Source: Pseudoduganella dura
GTDB taxonomy: Bacteria > Pseudomonadota > Gammaproteobacteria > Burkholderiales > Burkholderiaceae_D
Length of the DNA: 64,000 nt
Assembly (NCBI RefSeq): GCF_009727155.1
Contig: NZ_WNWM01000002.1
Location: forward strand, 5,022,001-5,086,000
Direction of reading: 5' to 3'
This document shows, piece by piece, positions 46,638 to 56,098 of the stretch (the first letter of the stretch is position 1; every line of letters starts with the position of its first letter). Under the pieces are notes generated by a model. The model saw only the letters and a program-made list of their open reading frames with translations, searched no databases and was not told where the DNA came from. Both the position numbers and the translations under genes were made by a program.

Positions 46638-48113
46638 ATGTCCCCGGCTTTCCTGTTTTTCGTCATCTTCGCGTATTTCGCCCTGTTGCTGGCCGTGGCA
46701 TGGGCCACCTCCCGCAACGCCGACAACGCCAGTTTCTTCATCGGTAACAAGAGCTCGAACTGGGCGCTGGTCGCGTTCGGCATGGTCGGCACCACGCTGT
46801 CCGGTGTCACCTTCATCAGCGTGCCCGGCGCCGTGGGGCGCGACGGCTTCGGCTACCTGCAGATCACCATCGGCTACGTGATCGGCTACCTGGTCGTGGC
46901 CTTCGTGCTGCTGCCGGTGTATTACCGGCTCCGGCTCACCTCGATCTACCACTACCTCGACGTGCGGCTGGGGCGGCGCGCTTCCCGGAGCGGCGCGGCG
47001 TTCTTCATCGTGTCGCGCACGCTGGGCGCCACCGCGCGCCTGTACCTGGTCGTCAACATCCTGCAGGCCACGATCCTGGACCGCCTCGGCGTGCCGTTCT
47101 GGGCCACGAATGCCGTGATCCTGCTGATGATCCTGCTGTACACGTACGAGGGCGGCGTGAAGACGATCGTCTGGACCGATACCCTGCAGACCACCGGCAT
47201 GCTGGCCGGCCTCGTCACCTGCGTGTGGTTCCTGCTGCACACGATGGACCTGTCCGTGAGCGGCAGCCTGGCGCAGATGCAGTCGGCCGGCCTGGCCCGT
47301 GTTTTCGATTTCAACGTCGACAGCCCGGGCTACCTGTGGAAGCAGATCGTGGCCGGCGCCTTCATCACCATCGCTATGACGGGCATGGACCAGGAGATGA
47401 TGCAGAAGAATATCTCGGTCAGGACGGTCGACGGGGCGCAGAAGAACATGCTGCTGCTGACGTTCATCCTGGTGATCGTGCTGGGCCTGTTCCTGTTCCT
47501 CGGCGGCCTGCTGCACCTGTACGCGGCGCAGGCGGGCGTGACGGCCGCCGGCGACAGGCTGTTCCCCACGATCGTGATGGAGCACCTGCCGGCGGCGATG
47601 CAGCTGATCTTCTTCGTGGCGCTGGTTTCGGCGCTGTTTCCCAGCGCCGATGGCGCGCTCACGGCGCTCACCTCGTCGTTCTGCATCGACCTGCTGGGAA
47701 TGCAGCGCCGGCAGGGCCATGGGCTGGACGAAAAAACGTCGGTGCGCTGGCGCCACCGCGTGCACCTGGGGTTCTGCGCGCTGTTCCTGGTACTGGTCAT
47801 GGTGTTCAAATGGATCGACAGCGCCAGCATGATCGGCGTGATCCTGAAGCTGGCCGGCTACACGTACGGCCCGCTGCTGGGCCTGTTCGGCTTCGGCCTG
47901 CTCACGCGCCGCGCCGTGCGGGACCGCTGGGTGCCCGCCGTCGTCATTGCCGGGCCGGTGCTGTGCGCGCTGCTGGAGCACTGGCAACACGTGTTCTTCG
48001 GCAGTTATAAACTGGGGCTGGAATTGCTGGTCGTGAACGGCCTGTTCGTATTCGCCGGGCTGTGGCTGGTTTCCTCACCCGGAAGACGTGGCGCGCTGGC
48101 GGGCGCAAACTGA
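46638..48113 (+). CDS. Sodium:solute symporter (SSF family)
   Basis: This 491-residue inner-membrane protein has about 13 helices. The sodium-site region near helix 1 (SSNWALVAFGMVGTTLSGVTF), the early motif GRDGFGYLQITIGYVIGY and the central AFITIAMTGMDQEMMQKNIS are characteristic of SSF transporters. The substrate cannot be read; relatives annotated as proline, pantothenate or sialic-acid carriers share these motifs. No good ribosome-binding site precedes the ATG, and TACAAT ends only nine bases before it, so the message may have a very short leader. sppA follows after about 50 bp on the same strand. Confidence 0.9.
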   Translation: MSPAFLFFVIFAYFALLLAVAWATSRNADNASFFIGNKSSNWALVAFGMVGTTLSGVTFISVPGAVGRDGFGYLQITIGYVIGYLVVAFVLLPVYYRLRLTSIYHYLDVRLGRRASRSGAAFFIVSRTLGATARLYLVVNILQATILDRLGVPFWATNAVILLMILLYTYEGGVKTIVWTDTLQTTGMLAGLVTCVWFLLHTMDLSVSGSLAQMQSAGLARVFDFNVDSPGYLWKQIVAGAFITIAMTGMDQEMMQKNISVRTVDGAQKNMLLLTFILVIVLGLFLFLGGLLHLYAAQAGVTAAGDRLFPTIVMEHLPAAMQLIFFVALVSALFPSADGALTALTSSFCIDLLGMQRRQGHGLDEKTSVRWRHRVHLGFCALFLVLVMVFKWIDSASMIGVILKLAGYTYGPLLGLFGFGLLTRRAVRDRWVPAVVIAGPVLCALLEHWQHVFFGSYKLGLELLVVNGLFVFAGLWLVSSPGRRGALAGAN

Positions 48114-48161
48114 TACAGTCACGGTTCAAGATTGAATTATCAACATTACCCGGAGTTACCT

Positions 48162-50048
48162 GTGTCCCGATCCGTATTTTCGACCGTGCGTGGCGGCATT
48201 GGCCGCGTGTGGCGCTTCATCGATGCCAGCCGCCGCGCCGTGGTGAACCTGATTTTCCTGGCGATCGTCGTCGCGCTGCTGTATGCGATCTTCGGCGGTG
48301 GCGTCAAGCCGCTGGGCGACAAGACGATGCTGGTGCTGAACCTGAACGGCCAGCTGGTCGAGCAGGCGCCGGGCGGCGCCAGGCTGGCCGCGCTGGCCAA
48401 CATCGGCGACGACAACGTGCGCCGCTATATCCAGCTGCGCGACATCTTGCGCGTACTCGACAGTGCCGCCCGCGACGAGAAGATCGCCGGCGTGGTGGTG
48501 CTGGTGGACGAGATGGAAGGCGGCGGCCCGGCCATGCAGCGCGAGATCGCCGCGGCCCTCGACCGCTTCCGCGCCACCGGCAAGCGGGTCGTGGCGTGGG
48601 GTTCGAACTACAACCAGAGCCAGTACCAGGTCGCCGCGCATGCCAATGAAGTCTATCTTCACCCGATGGGCACCGTGATCCTGGACGGCTACGGCAAGTA
48701 CCGCACCTATTATCGCGACGCGCTCGACAAGCTGGGCGTGACCGTCAACCTGCTGAAAGTGGGCAATTTCAAGAGCGCGGCCGAGCCGCTGGTGGCCAAC
48801 GGCCCGTCGCCGGCCGCGATGGAGGCGGAAGCCTACCTGAACAACGACCTGTGGAGCCGTTACCTGGAGGATGTGGAAAAAGCCCGCAAGCTGCCCTCGG
48901 GCACCATCGCGCGCGGCATCGAGAACCTGCCCGCGCTGGTGGAGGCCAACGGCGGCAACCTCGCCAAGCTGGCGCTGGGGGTGAAACTGGTGGACGGCCT
49001 GAAGACGCGCGACGAGATCCGCACGCTGATCACCGGCCTCGGCGCGCCCGACCTGGAGGGCAAATCGTTCCGCCAGGTCGGCTACGACGAATACCTCGCG
49101 CGCCTGGGCCCGCAATTGACCGGCGATGCGATCGGCGTGGTGATGGCGGTCGGCGAAATCGGCGACGGCATCGCCGCGCCCGGTTCCATCGGCGGCCTGT
49201 CGACGTCGAACCTGATCCGCATGGCGCGCGAGGACGACAGCGTGAAAGCCATCGTGCTGCGTGTCGATTCGCCGGGCGGCAGCGCATTCGGCTCCGAGCT
49301 GATCCGCCGCGAACTCGAGCTGACCCGCGCCGCCGGCAAGCCGGTCGTCGTCTCGATGGGCAACCTGGCGGCATCGGGCGGCTACTGGATCTCGATGTCG
49401 TCCGATGAAGTGATCGCCGACGCGTCGACCATCACCGGTTCGATCGGCGTGTTCGCGCTGTTCCCCACCGTCGACAAGGTGATGGACAAGCTGGGCATCC
49501 ACAGCGGTGGCCAGCCCACCACGTGGCTGGGCGATGCCGGCAACCCGACCCGCCCGATGGACCCGCGCTTCGGCCAGTTGCTGCAGGCGTCGATCAACCA
49601 TGTGTACTCGGAGTTCACGACGAAGGCCGCGCAGGCCCGCAAGAGCACGCCGGAAAAGATCGACGCCGTGGCGCAGGGCCGGGTATGGACCGGCGCGCAG
49701 GCGCAGGAACGCGGCCTGGTCGACACGCTGGGCAGCTTCAACGACGCGGTGCGCTCCGCCGCCCGCCGCGCCAAGCTCGGCGGCCAGCCGCGCATCGTCT
49801 ACATCGAACGCGAAACCACCCGCTTCGACAAGGTGCTGAACTTCTTCGGCGCCCCCAACGCGCTGGCCGTCAGCGACATGATCGATGCCGCCGTGGCGAA
49901 GCAGGTGGGCTCGGTACTGGCCCCGGCCGGCATCCCTGCCGGCGTGGCCGGGCATGTGGCCAGGGAGCTGAACTGGCTGAACGAGATGACGGCGCAGAAG
50001 AGGCCGTTCATGGCGCTCACGCACTGCATGTGCGGGGTGCCGGAGTAA
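48162..50048 (+). CDS. sppA: Signal peptide peptidase SppA, 67-kDa type
   Basis: The 628-residue membrane-anchored serine protease degrades cleaved signal peptides. One N-terminal helix (AVVNLIFLAIVVALLYAIFG) anchors it, and two crotonase-like repeats follow. The catalytic lysine is in the first half (VGNFKSAAEPLV) and the nucleophile serine in the second (GNLAASGGYWISM). VDSPGGSAFGSELIRREL is also conserved. I choose the GTG at 48162 because GGAGTT lies six bases upstream; a TTG ten codons earlier is in frame but unsupported. It converges with the PAS/GGDEF/EAL gene; the gap has a 7-bp hairpin (50108-50124). Confidence 0.94.
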   Translation: MSRSVFSTVRGGIGRVWRFIDASRRAVVNLIFLAIVVALLYAIFGGGVKPLGDKTMLVLNLNGQLVEQAPGGARLAALANIGDDNVRRYIQLRDILRVLDSAARDEKIAGVVVLVDEMEGGGPAMQREIAAALDRFRATGKRVVAWGSNYNQSQYQVAAHANEVYLHPMGTVILDGYGKYRTYYRDALDKLGVTVNLLKVGNFKSAAEPLVANGPSPAAMEAEAYLNNDLWSRYLEDVEKARKLPSGTIARGIENLPALVEANGGNLAKLALGVKLVDGLKTRDEIRTLITGLGAPDLEGKSFRQVGYDEYLARLGPQLTGDAIGVVMAVGEIGDGIAAPGSIGGLSTSNLIRMAREDDSVKAIVLRVDSPGGSAFGSELIRRELELTRAAGKPVVVSMGNLAASGGYWISMSSDEVIADASTITGSIGVFALFPTVDKVMDKLGIHSGGQPTTWLGDAGNPTRPMDPRFGQLLQASINHVYSEFTTKAAQARKSTPEKIDAVAQGRVWTGAQAQERGLVDTLGSFNDAVRSAARRAKLGGQPRIVYIERETTRFDKVLNFFGAPNALAVSDMIDAAVAKQVGSVLAPAGIPAGVAGHVARELNWLNEMTAQKRPFMALTHCMCGVPE

Positions 50049-50150
50049 GGGCATGACAATACCCGCACGCGGGTCGGCGCACGCCGCCGGTCCGCTGCGG
50101 CGCAATGGCGCACATCGTGTGCGCGGGGTTCTGATCCCGCGGCGACCGGC

Positions 50151-52913
50151 TTACCCGGAACAGGCCCCGGGCCGCCCCCCTTCGTGCGCCACGAAGTCTT
50201 CCAGCTCCCGCAAGGGCATCGGCCGTGCGAACAGGTATCCCTGGCCCTCGTCGCACGAGGCATCGCGCAGCGCGGCCATCGCGGCGGCGCTTTCGATGCC
50301 TTCCGCCACCACTGAAAGGTCGAGCACGTGCGCCATGTCGATCAGCGCCCGCACGAAACCATCGCTGGCCGGGTTCTCGGTGATGAAGGAGCGGTCGAGC
50401 TTGAGCACGTCGATCGGAAACCGCTTCAGGTACGACAGGCTGGAATAACCGGTGCCGAAATCGTCGATCGACAGCCTGACGCCCAGCGCCTTCAGGCCGC
50501 GCAGCACCGCCACCGACTGGTCGAGATCCTCGATCAGCGCGCTTTCCGTCAGCTCCAGTTCCAGCGCGGCCGGCGGCATGCCGGATGCCCCGAGCGCCTG
50601 GCCGACCTGCGCCACCAGGCCGGGCGAGCGCAACTGGCGTGCCGAAACGTTGACGGAGACGTGCAGCGCCAGCCCGAACCTCTCGTTCAGGCGCTGCACG
50701 TCGCGGCAGGCGGCGCCGAGCACCCATTGGCCGATGGCGCAGATATGGCCGCGCTCCTCGGCCAGCGGGATGAATTCCAGCGGCGGCACGCGGCCGAATT
50801 CAGGGTGGTTCCAGCGCAGCAGCGCTTCCACGCCGCGCAGCTGCATCGATCGCAGGTCGACGCGCGGCTGGTAGTGCACCTCGAACTGGCCCTGTTCCAG
50901 TGCCCGGTGCAGCGACGCTTCCAGCCGCAGGCGCCGCGTCGCCGCGATGCACATCTCCGGCTCGAAGAACTGGAACGAGCCATTGCCCAGCGCCTTGGCC
51001 TGGTACATCGCCGTGTCGGCATGCTGGAACAGCAGCTCGGTCGACGCCGCGCCCGGCTTGGCCAGGCTGATGCCGATCGAGGCGCCCACGCGCATTTCCA
51101 GGCCGTCGGCATGGAACGGTGTCTTGAGCGCGCCGAGCAGGCGCTCCGCGATGGTGGAGGCGGCATCCCGGCCGGTGCAGCTTGCCGCCACGACGAATTC
51201 GTCGCCGCCGAGCCGGGCCACCACGTCGCCGGGCCGCATGCATGCCTGCAGGCGCTGGCCCACCTGCTGCAGCAGCCGGTCGCCGGTAGCGTGCCCCATC
51301 GAATCGTTGACTTCCTTGAAGCGGTTCAGGTCGATGAAGAATACCGTCGTATAGGTCTCGTTGCGCGGCTGGCCCAGCATGTCGCCCACCCGGCGGTTGA
51401 TCCACGCGCGGTTCGGCAAGCCCGTCAGCGAATCGCGCGTGGCCAGTTCCTCGAGCCGGGCCTCGGCATGCTTGCGGTCGGTGATGTCGGTAATGAAGGC
51501 CGTCAGGGAGCATGGCCGGCCGGCGGCGTCCAGTTCGATAGTCTGGTTCACGAGCGCATACACGCGGTGGCCGAGCCGGTGCACCAGCACCGTCTCGAGC
51601 GCATGCACATGCCGGCCGGGCAGCCGGATATTCAGGGCATTGCTGGCTTCGCCATCGGCCAGGATCGTTGCCACCGGGGCGCCGACCAGGTCTTCCCGCG
51701 CATGGCCGGAAAGCTGGCACAGCGCCGGGTTGACGTCTTCCACGATGCCGTCGCCGTTCACCAGCACGTAGCCGGCCGGCGTGATGCCGATCGTTTCGCG
51801 GAAGCGCCGCTCGCTCTCGCGAATGTGCTTCTCGCGGGCGACCCGCTCCGAGATATCGTGGAAAAACACCGACAGGCCATCCTCGTGCGCGTAGATCCGT
51901 TCGGTGACCCACACGCCGACCGGATCGTAGAACGCCTCGAAACTGGTGCTCGCCCGGCTCGCCATCGCGGCGCGCAGGTGCTCGCCGATGGTCGATTCCG
52001 CCAGGCCGGCGGCCACGTCCCACACCACCTTGCCGATCGCTTCGTCGCGGTCGACGCCCACGAACGCCGCGGCGCGCGTGTTGGCATAAACGATTTCCCA
52101 GTTCTCATTGACGGAGAAGAAGCCGTCGTCGATGCTTTCCAGCAGGGTGCGGTTCTGTTCGGCCATCCGTTCCAGGCGATGCAGCATTTCCTTTTCACGC
52201 GTGATGTCGCGCGAGACGAAGACGGCGCCGAGGCACTCGCCGCTGACGGGGTCGATGACCATGCTGGTCTTCGACCCCAGCGTGACATGGCCGCCGTCGA
52301 TCCTGCGTTTTCGCAGCTCCATGGCGTCCGGACGTGGTTCGCCACTGAAGATCCGCGTCAGTTCCGCATTGCAGTTTGCATGGTCGTCCGGATGCACGAA
52401 GGTAATCGCGGGCTGGCCGATCAATTGGGCGGCGGTCCACCCCAATGTCCGCGTGAACGAGGACGAGATGTCGATATACCGGCCGTCCATGCCGCAGAAG
52501 GCAATCAGGTCGGTCGCGTTGTCGACCATGAGCCGCAGCGTTGCCGCGCTGCGCTGCGTCTGGTCCAGCGCCTGCCGGTGCGCGGTGACATCGACCAGCG
52601 CCCCCGTGAATCCCGTGCCGCCGGGGCGGGGCAGCCCGGTCATCAGCGCCTGGCGCCGCTGGCCGTTACCGCAGGCGATGTCGAGTTCGAGGTCGAATGG
52701 CCGCTGCGCCGACAATGCATTGCCGATCTCCTGCGCCAGCGCGGTGCCGTTCTCGCCCGCCACCTGCATGACCCATGCCGCCAGCGGCATGCCGGCCATG
52801 TCCGGCAGCAGTCCGGCGGACCGCTCGACGGCCGGCTCGCAGAGGCCCTCGGCGTTGGCGGACCAGACCAGGTGGATGACCGGTTCATTGCTTGAGCTGT
52901 GTTCGCGATTCAT
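50151..52913 (-). CDS. Multi-PAS GGDEF-EAL cyclic-di-GMP enzyme
   Basis: This 920-residue soluble protein has three or four PAS/PAC modules (about residues 120-490), then GGDEF (495-660) and EAL (675-915). Both catalytic signatures are intact. The cyclase motif ARLGGDEFVVA has a product-inhibition RxxD upstream (RPGDVVAR), and the EAL set is GVEALLRWNHP, NVSARQL, LELTESAL, DDFGTGYSSL and AEGIES. It could make or break c-di-GMP depending on its PAS inputs. The start at 52913 is placed at MNREHSSSNEP with GAGG upstream; the open frame extends 117 bases more without support. There is no transmembrane segment. Confidence 0.92.
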   Translation of the reverse strand: MNREHSSSNEPVIHLVWSANAEGLCEPAVERSAGLLPDMAGMPLAAWVMQVAGENGTALAQEIGNALSAQRPFDLELDIACGNGQRRQALMTGLPRPGGTGFTGALVDVTAHRQALDQTQRSAATLRLMVDNATDLIAFCGMDGRYIDISSSFTRTLGWTAAQLIGQPAITFVHPDDHANCNAELTRIFSGEPRPDAMELRKRRIDGGHVTLGSKTSMVIDPVSGECLGAVFVSRDITREKEMLHRLERMAEQNRTLLESIDDGFFSVNENWEIVYANTRAAAFVGVDRDEAIGKVVWDVAAGLAESTIGEHLRAAMASRASTSFEAFYDPVGVWVTERIYAHEDGLSVFFHDISERVAREKHIRESERRFRETIGITPAGYVLVNGDGIVEDVNPALCQLSGHAREDLVGAPVATILADGEASNALNIRLPGRHVHALETVLVHRLGHRVYALVNQTIELDAAGRPCSLTAFITDITDRKHAEARLEELATRDSLTGLPNRAWINRRVGDMLGQPRNETYTTVFFIDLNRFKEVNDSMGHATGDRLLQQVGQRLQACMRPGDVVARLGGDEFVVAASCTGRDAASTIAERLLGALKTPFHADGLEMRVGASIGISLAKPGAASTELLFQHADTAMYQAKALGNGSFQFFEPEMCIAATRRLRLEASLHRALEQGQFEVHYQPRVDLRSMQLRGVEALLRWNHPEFGRVPPLEFIPLAEERGHICAIGQWVLGAACRDVQRLNERFGLALHVSVNVSARQLRSPGLVAQVGQALGASGMPPAALELELTESALIEDLDQSVAVLRGLKALGVRLSIDDFGTGYSSLSYLKRFPIDVLKLDRSFITENPASDGFVRALIDMAHVLDLSVVAEGIESAAAMAALRDASCDEGQGYLFARPMPLRELEDFVAHEGGRPGACSG

Positions 52914-53280
52914 GCGGTTGCTGCCTCGTGACGTGAACGCGCCACCCGGAGGGCATCGCTCAACATGTTGGAAATGGTCGTGTGACGAAAGGCGGCACGG
53001 GCGGGGCCGGAAGCTCATGTGCCATGGCACGGAAGGCGGGCAGGTTCGAGGCCGGCTGGGAGCGAGACTGTTACGCTATCATGATAAATGCCCAAACGCA
53101 ACATTTAGTTCGACTTGGAACTTCCCGATGCCACCGGCGTGGTGCCGCGCCGACACGCGGCGCGGCGGCTGCCGTCGTGCACGTAACCGCGCACGCTTGA
53201 ATGTTCTTGACCGTCCCGCAACCCCGAGCCTAAGCTGATATTGCGTTGCACAACCCAGACCAACCAGACGAGGAGCTGTA
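52914..53280. other. Intergenic region with a candidate promoter
   Basis: About 370 bp lie between the divergent PAS/GGDEF/EAL gene and the small phasin-like gene. On the plus strand TTGACC (53207-53212) and TAAGCT (53231-53236), 18 nt apart, could drive the phasin-like gene with a 45-nt leader. I see no RNA gene or conserved short frame. Confidence 0.4.
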
Positions 53281-53643
53281 ATGACTACGTTTCCCGCGAC
53301 TATGTTTCCCGCATCAGCGCCAGTCGGCAAGGGCGCGGATTTCCTGAATATCATGGCCCAGCTCGGCAATGCGTATTCGAATTCCTTCCAGTCGAGCACC
53401 CAGGAAATATGGTTAAGCTCGTTTCGCATCGTCCAGGAACACACGGCGCGGGCGCTCGTCAATGCCTCGCAGGAGTGCGCCGCGGCGCTGGCGCGGAACG
53501 CCGCCGAGGTCGGGCAGCGCTCGTTTTCCGACATCGTCGGCGCCAACCAGCAGGCGCTGACGATGTTCGGCTCCGCCTTCACCAACGCCGTAATGGCGGG
53601 CGCAGCGCCGCAGAATTACCTCCGCCTCCTTGCGCCGGCGTAA
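53281..53643 (+). CDS. Small helical phasin-like protein
   Basis: The 120-residue protein is Ala-rich and mostly amphipathic helix (IVQEHTARALVNASQECAAA, ARNAAEVGQRSFSDIVGANQ), without signal peptide. This fits the phasin_2 style of polyhydroxyalkanoate-granule coat proteins, but the similarity is by composition and pattern, not a diagnostic motif, so the name is tentative. GAGGAGCTGTA directly before the ATG is a strong ribosome-binding site, and codon bias is native. It stands alone; a hairpin (53655-53671, 7-bp stem) follows the stop and overlaps the end of the next, convergent gene. Confidence 0.6.
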   Translation: MTTFPATMFPASAPVGKGADFLNIMAQLGNAYSNSFQSSTQEIWLSSFRIVQEHTARALVNASQECAAALARNAAEVGQRSFSDIVGANQQALTMFGSAFTNAVMAGAAPQNYLRLLAPA

Positions 53644-53669
53644 GCGCAACGGCAAGCCCTGCAGCAGGG

Positions 53670-54203
53670 CTACATTCGCAGGATGATCCGGAAATCATTG
53701 AACACGATCGTGCATGCCAGAATGAACAGGAATGACCACACGATCAGCATCATCACGGGGAATACCTTCGGCGGCAGGTCGCCCCAGGTGAAGTGGGCAT
53801 TTGCGAACATCCTGCTGTTGGTGCATTCATAGCCGTACATCTGGCACATGTAGTCGAGAAGCGCATCGCGTGCTTTCTTGACGTCCTCGACGATCGCATA
53901 AGCGGCCGTCACCGACCGCTGGACCAGGAAGCTGCTGACGGCGCCGATGACCGGCAGCAGCAACAGAATCGCCGCGCGCATCGTCATCTGCGATGCGGAT
54001 GCCGTGCCGACCATGCCGTTCAGGGTGGCGGCCACCGCCGTGAACAGGAATGCGTGCGAGGTCAGCAGCCAGCCGGTACGCGAGGTGATCAGGTCGAACT
54101 GGTTGCGGATACGCGAATCGAGGCGCAGCAGGCGCCGGCTGCCCGATTCCTCCGAAGTGGGTTTCTTCCCGGTGATCTCCAGGCTGGCGAGTGGCGCAGG
54201 CAT
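53670..54203 (-). CDS. Small membrane protein of unknown function (RipA-like N-terminal pattern)
   Basis: The 177-residue protein has three hydrophobic segments (SHAFLFTAVAATLNGMVG, AAILLLLPVIGAVSSFLV and VFPVMMLIVWSFLFILACTI). The stretch RIRNQFDLITSRTGWLLTSH before the first helix recalls small membrane proteins of the RipA kind, which share an R-x-x-WLL-x-S-x-x-FLF pattern, but I cannot confirm the family. The ATG at 54203 has GGGAG six bases upstream and is preferred over an ATG at 54239 with none. No operon partners; the efflux operon starts in the opposite direction 360 bp away. Confidence 0.68.
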   Translation of the reverse strand: MPAPLASLEITGKKPTSEESGSRRLLRLDSRIRNQFDLITSRTGWLLTSHAFLFTAVAATLNGMVGTASASQMTMRAAILLLLPVIGAVSSFLVQRSVTAAYAIVEDVKKARDALLDYMCQMYGYECTNSRMFANAHFTWGDLPPKVFPVMMLIVWSFLFILACTIVFNDFRIILRM

Positions 54204-54562
54204 ACACAGCTCCCGGTTGACTTGGCTGATCGAAAACATGCTGTTACTTTTGGTAACTCTAGGCCAGTTGTCCGGCGTTGTCAGCCATTCGATGACACGG
54301 CTGGTGCCATCTGTCGGTTTCAGCACACAGAGTCGCGGAGGAAAGGAGATTTGTAGCCAGTTTGTAACGGCATCGTCGCCAGCCCCGCGCCCCGGGAGCC
54401 CCGTCAGTTCAGCCTCTGCACCGGCGCAGGCCGGTGCGATCCTTCGTATCCCACTGTTTCGCGGTGTAAATGTAAGCAAACCGAAACAAGGCGGCCAAAG
54501 CGCTGTGATAGAGTCGATTTGATAAGCATAGTTACTCTACTGAACAGCCACAAGGATCAGCA
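54204..54562. other. Intergenic region upstream of the RND efflux operon
   Basis: About 360 bp lie between divergent genes. GTTAC (54243-54247) and GTAAC (54253-54257) form a small inverted repeat. An AT-richer patch at 54515-54545 is the likely promoter zone for the efflux operon, but I cannot identify a convincing box pair. No regulator gene adjoins it. Confidence 0.4.
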
Positions 54563-56098
54563 ATGACCTCGCCAGCAGCGCCCGCGACTTCCCCGAACAA
54601 ACCCCGCCGCCGTACCCGCATTCTCGGAACCATCATTGCCATTCTCGCCATCGTCGCCATGGGCTGGCTGGCCTGGTATCTCACGCACCGGCCGGCCACG
54701 GAAGGCGCCGGCGGGCCCGGCATGGGCGGACCGGGCGGCCCCGGCGGACCGGGTGGGCCGGGCGGGCCGGGCGGCCGCCGCGGCGGCATGGCGACCACGG
54801 TCGGCGTGGCGACGGCCGAACAGGCCAACCTGCCCGTCACGCTCGATGCGCTGGGCACCGTGACCGCCGCCGCGACCACCACGGTGCGGCCGCAGGTGTC
54901 GGGTATCCTGCAAAAGGTGCTGTTCAAGGAAGGCCAGCTGGTGAAAGCGGGCCAGGTGCTGGCGCAGATCGACCCGCGCCAGTTCGAGATGGCGCTGATG
55001 CAGGCCACCGGCCAGCGCCAGCGCGACGAGGCGCAGCTGGAAAACGCCCGCCTGACACTGGAACGTTATCGCACGCTGCTGTCGCAGGATTCGATCGCGC
55101 GCCAGGATGTCGACACCCAGGCCGCGCTGGTCAAGCAACTGGAAGGCACCGTGATGACGGACCGCGCCGCCGAGGGGACGGCAAGGCTCAATCTCGGTTA
55201 CACGAAAGTGGTGGCGCCGATCACCGGCCGCGTGGGCCTGCGCGTCGTCGACGTCGGCAACCTCGTCTCGGGCAGCGATACCGGCGGCATCGCCGTGATC
55301 ACGCAGCAGTCGCCGATCGACGTGGAATTCGCCGTGCCGCAGGACCGCGTGCCGGACATCATGAGCCGCGCCGCGACCGGCGCCACGCTGGTGGCGCAGG
55401 CGTACGACCGCACCCGCACCGACGTGCTGGCCAGCGGCCGCTTCGCCGCGCTGGACAACCAGGTCGACACCTCGACCGGCACCGTGATGGCCAAGGCGCG
55501 CTTCGACAACGACAGGATGACGCTGTTCCCCAGCCAGTTCGTCAACGTGCGGCTGGAAATGCGCACGATCGCCAACGCGGTGCTGGTGCCGGTGACGGCG
55601 CTGCGCCACGGCACGGACGGCGACTACGTGTGGGTGCTCAAGAGCGACCGCACCGTGACGATGCGCCCGGTGAAACGGGGCCAGGCCACCGTCGACAAGG
55701 TGCAGGTCGCCAGCGGCCTGCAGGTGGGCGAGAAGGTGATCACCGAGGGTGCCGACCGGCTGAAGGAGGGCGCGCAGGTCACGCTGCCGGGGGACAAGCC
55801 GCGGCAGGGCGGCCAGCGGCAGGCCGGCCGCCAGGGCGGGCAGGGCGGCGACGGCAAGGATGAGGCAAGCCAGCGGCCGGCCGGCACGCCGGACGTGGCG
55901 CCGGGCGCCGTCGGCAGCGATGCGGCGAAGATGCGCGGCCCGCGCGCCACGCAGCAGGAAGCGCCGCAGCGCGCGATGCCGGAAGAGGGCGGCCGCAGCG
56001 CGCCGAGCGCGGCGGACGGCAGCGGCACCGCGCCGGGCGTGAGTGGGGCGGGGCAGCAAGGCGCCCGGAATAACGAACAGCCGGCGGCAGCAAAATGA
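54563..56098 (+). CDS. mdtA: RND efflux membrane-fusion (periplasmic adaptor) protein, MdtA/MuxA type
   Basis: The 511-residue adaptor joins the inner-membrane pumps to the outer-membrane channel. One N-terminal helix ([21 protein letters not shown]) anchors it. A collagen-like Gly-Gly-Pro tract (residues about 50-74) follows. Then come the lipoyl halves ([20 protein letters not shown] and [20 protein letters not shown]) around an alpha hairpin, the beta barrel and the membrane-proximal domain. The last 95 residues are Gly/Gln/Pro rich and probably disordered, an unusual extension. AAGGA precedes the start. Its stop overlaps the first pump gene (ATGA). Confidence 0.93.
   Translation: MTSPAAPATSPNKPRRRTRILGTIIAILAIVAMGWLAWYLTHRPATEGAGGPGMGGPGGPGGPGGPGGPGGRRGGMATTVGVATAEQANLPVTLDALGTVTAAATTTVRPQVSGILQKVLFKEGQLVKAGQVLAQIDPRQFEMALMQATGQRQRDEAQLENARLTLERYRTLLSQDSIARQDVDTQAALVKQLEGTVMTDRAAEGTARLNLGYTKVVAPITGRVGLRVVDVGNLVSGSDTGGIAVITQQSPIDVEFAVPQDRVPDIMSRAATGATLVAQAYDRTRTDVLASGRFAALDNQVDTSTGTVMAKARFDNDRMTLFPSQFVNVRLEMRTIANAVLVPVTALRHGTDGDYVWVLKSDRTVTMRPVKRGQATVDKVQVASGLQVGEKVITEGADRLKEGAQVTLPGDKPRQGGQRQAGRQGGQGGDGKDEASQRPAGTPDVAPGAVGSDAAKMRGPRATQQEAPQRAMPEEGGRSAPSAADGSGTAPGVSGAGQQGARNNEQPAAAK

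Noticed and set aside
53079..53585. Minus-strand open frame opposite the phasin-like gene
   Set aside because: The plus-strand gene has a strong ribosome-binding site and native codon bias; the opposite frame has neither.
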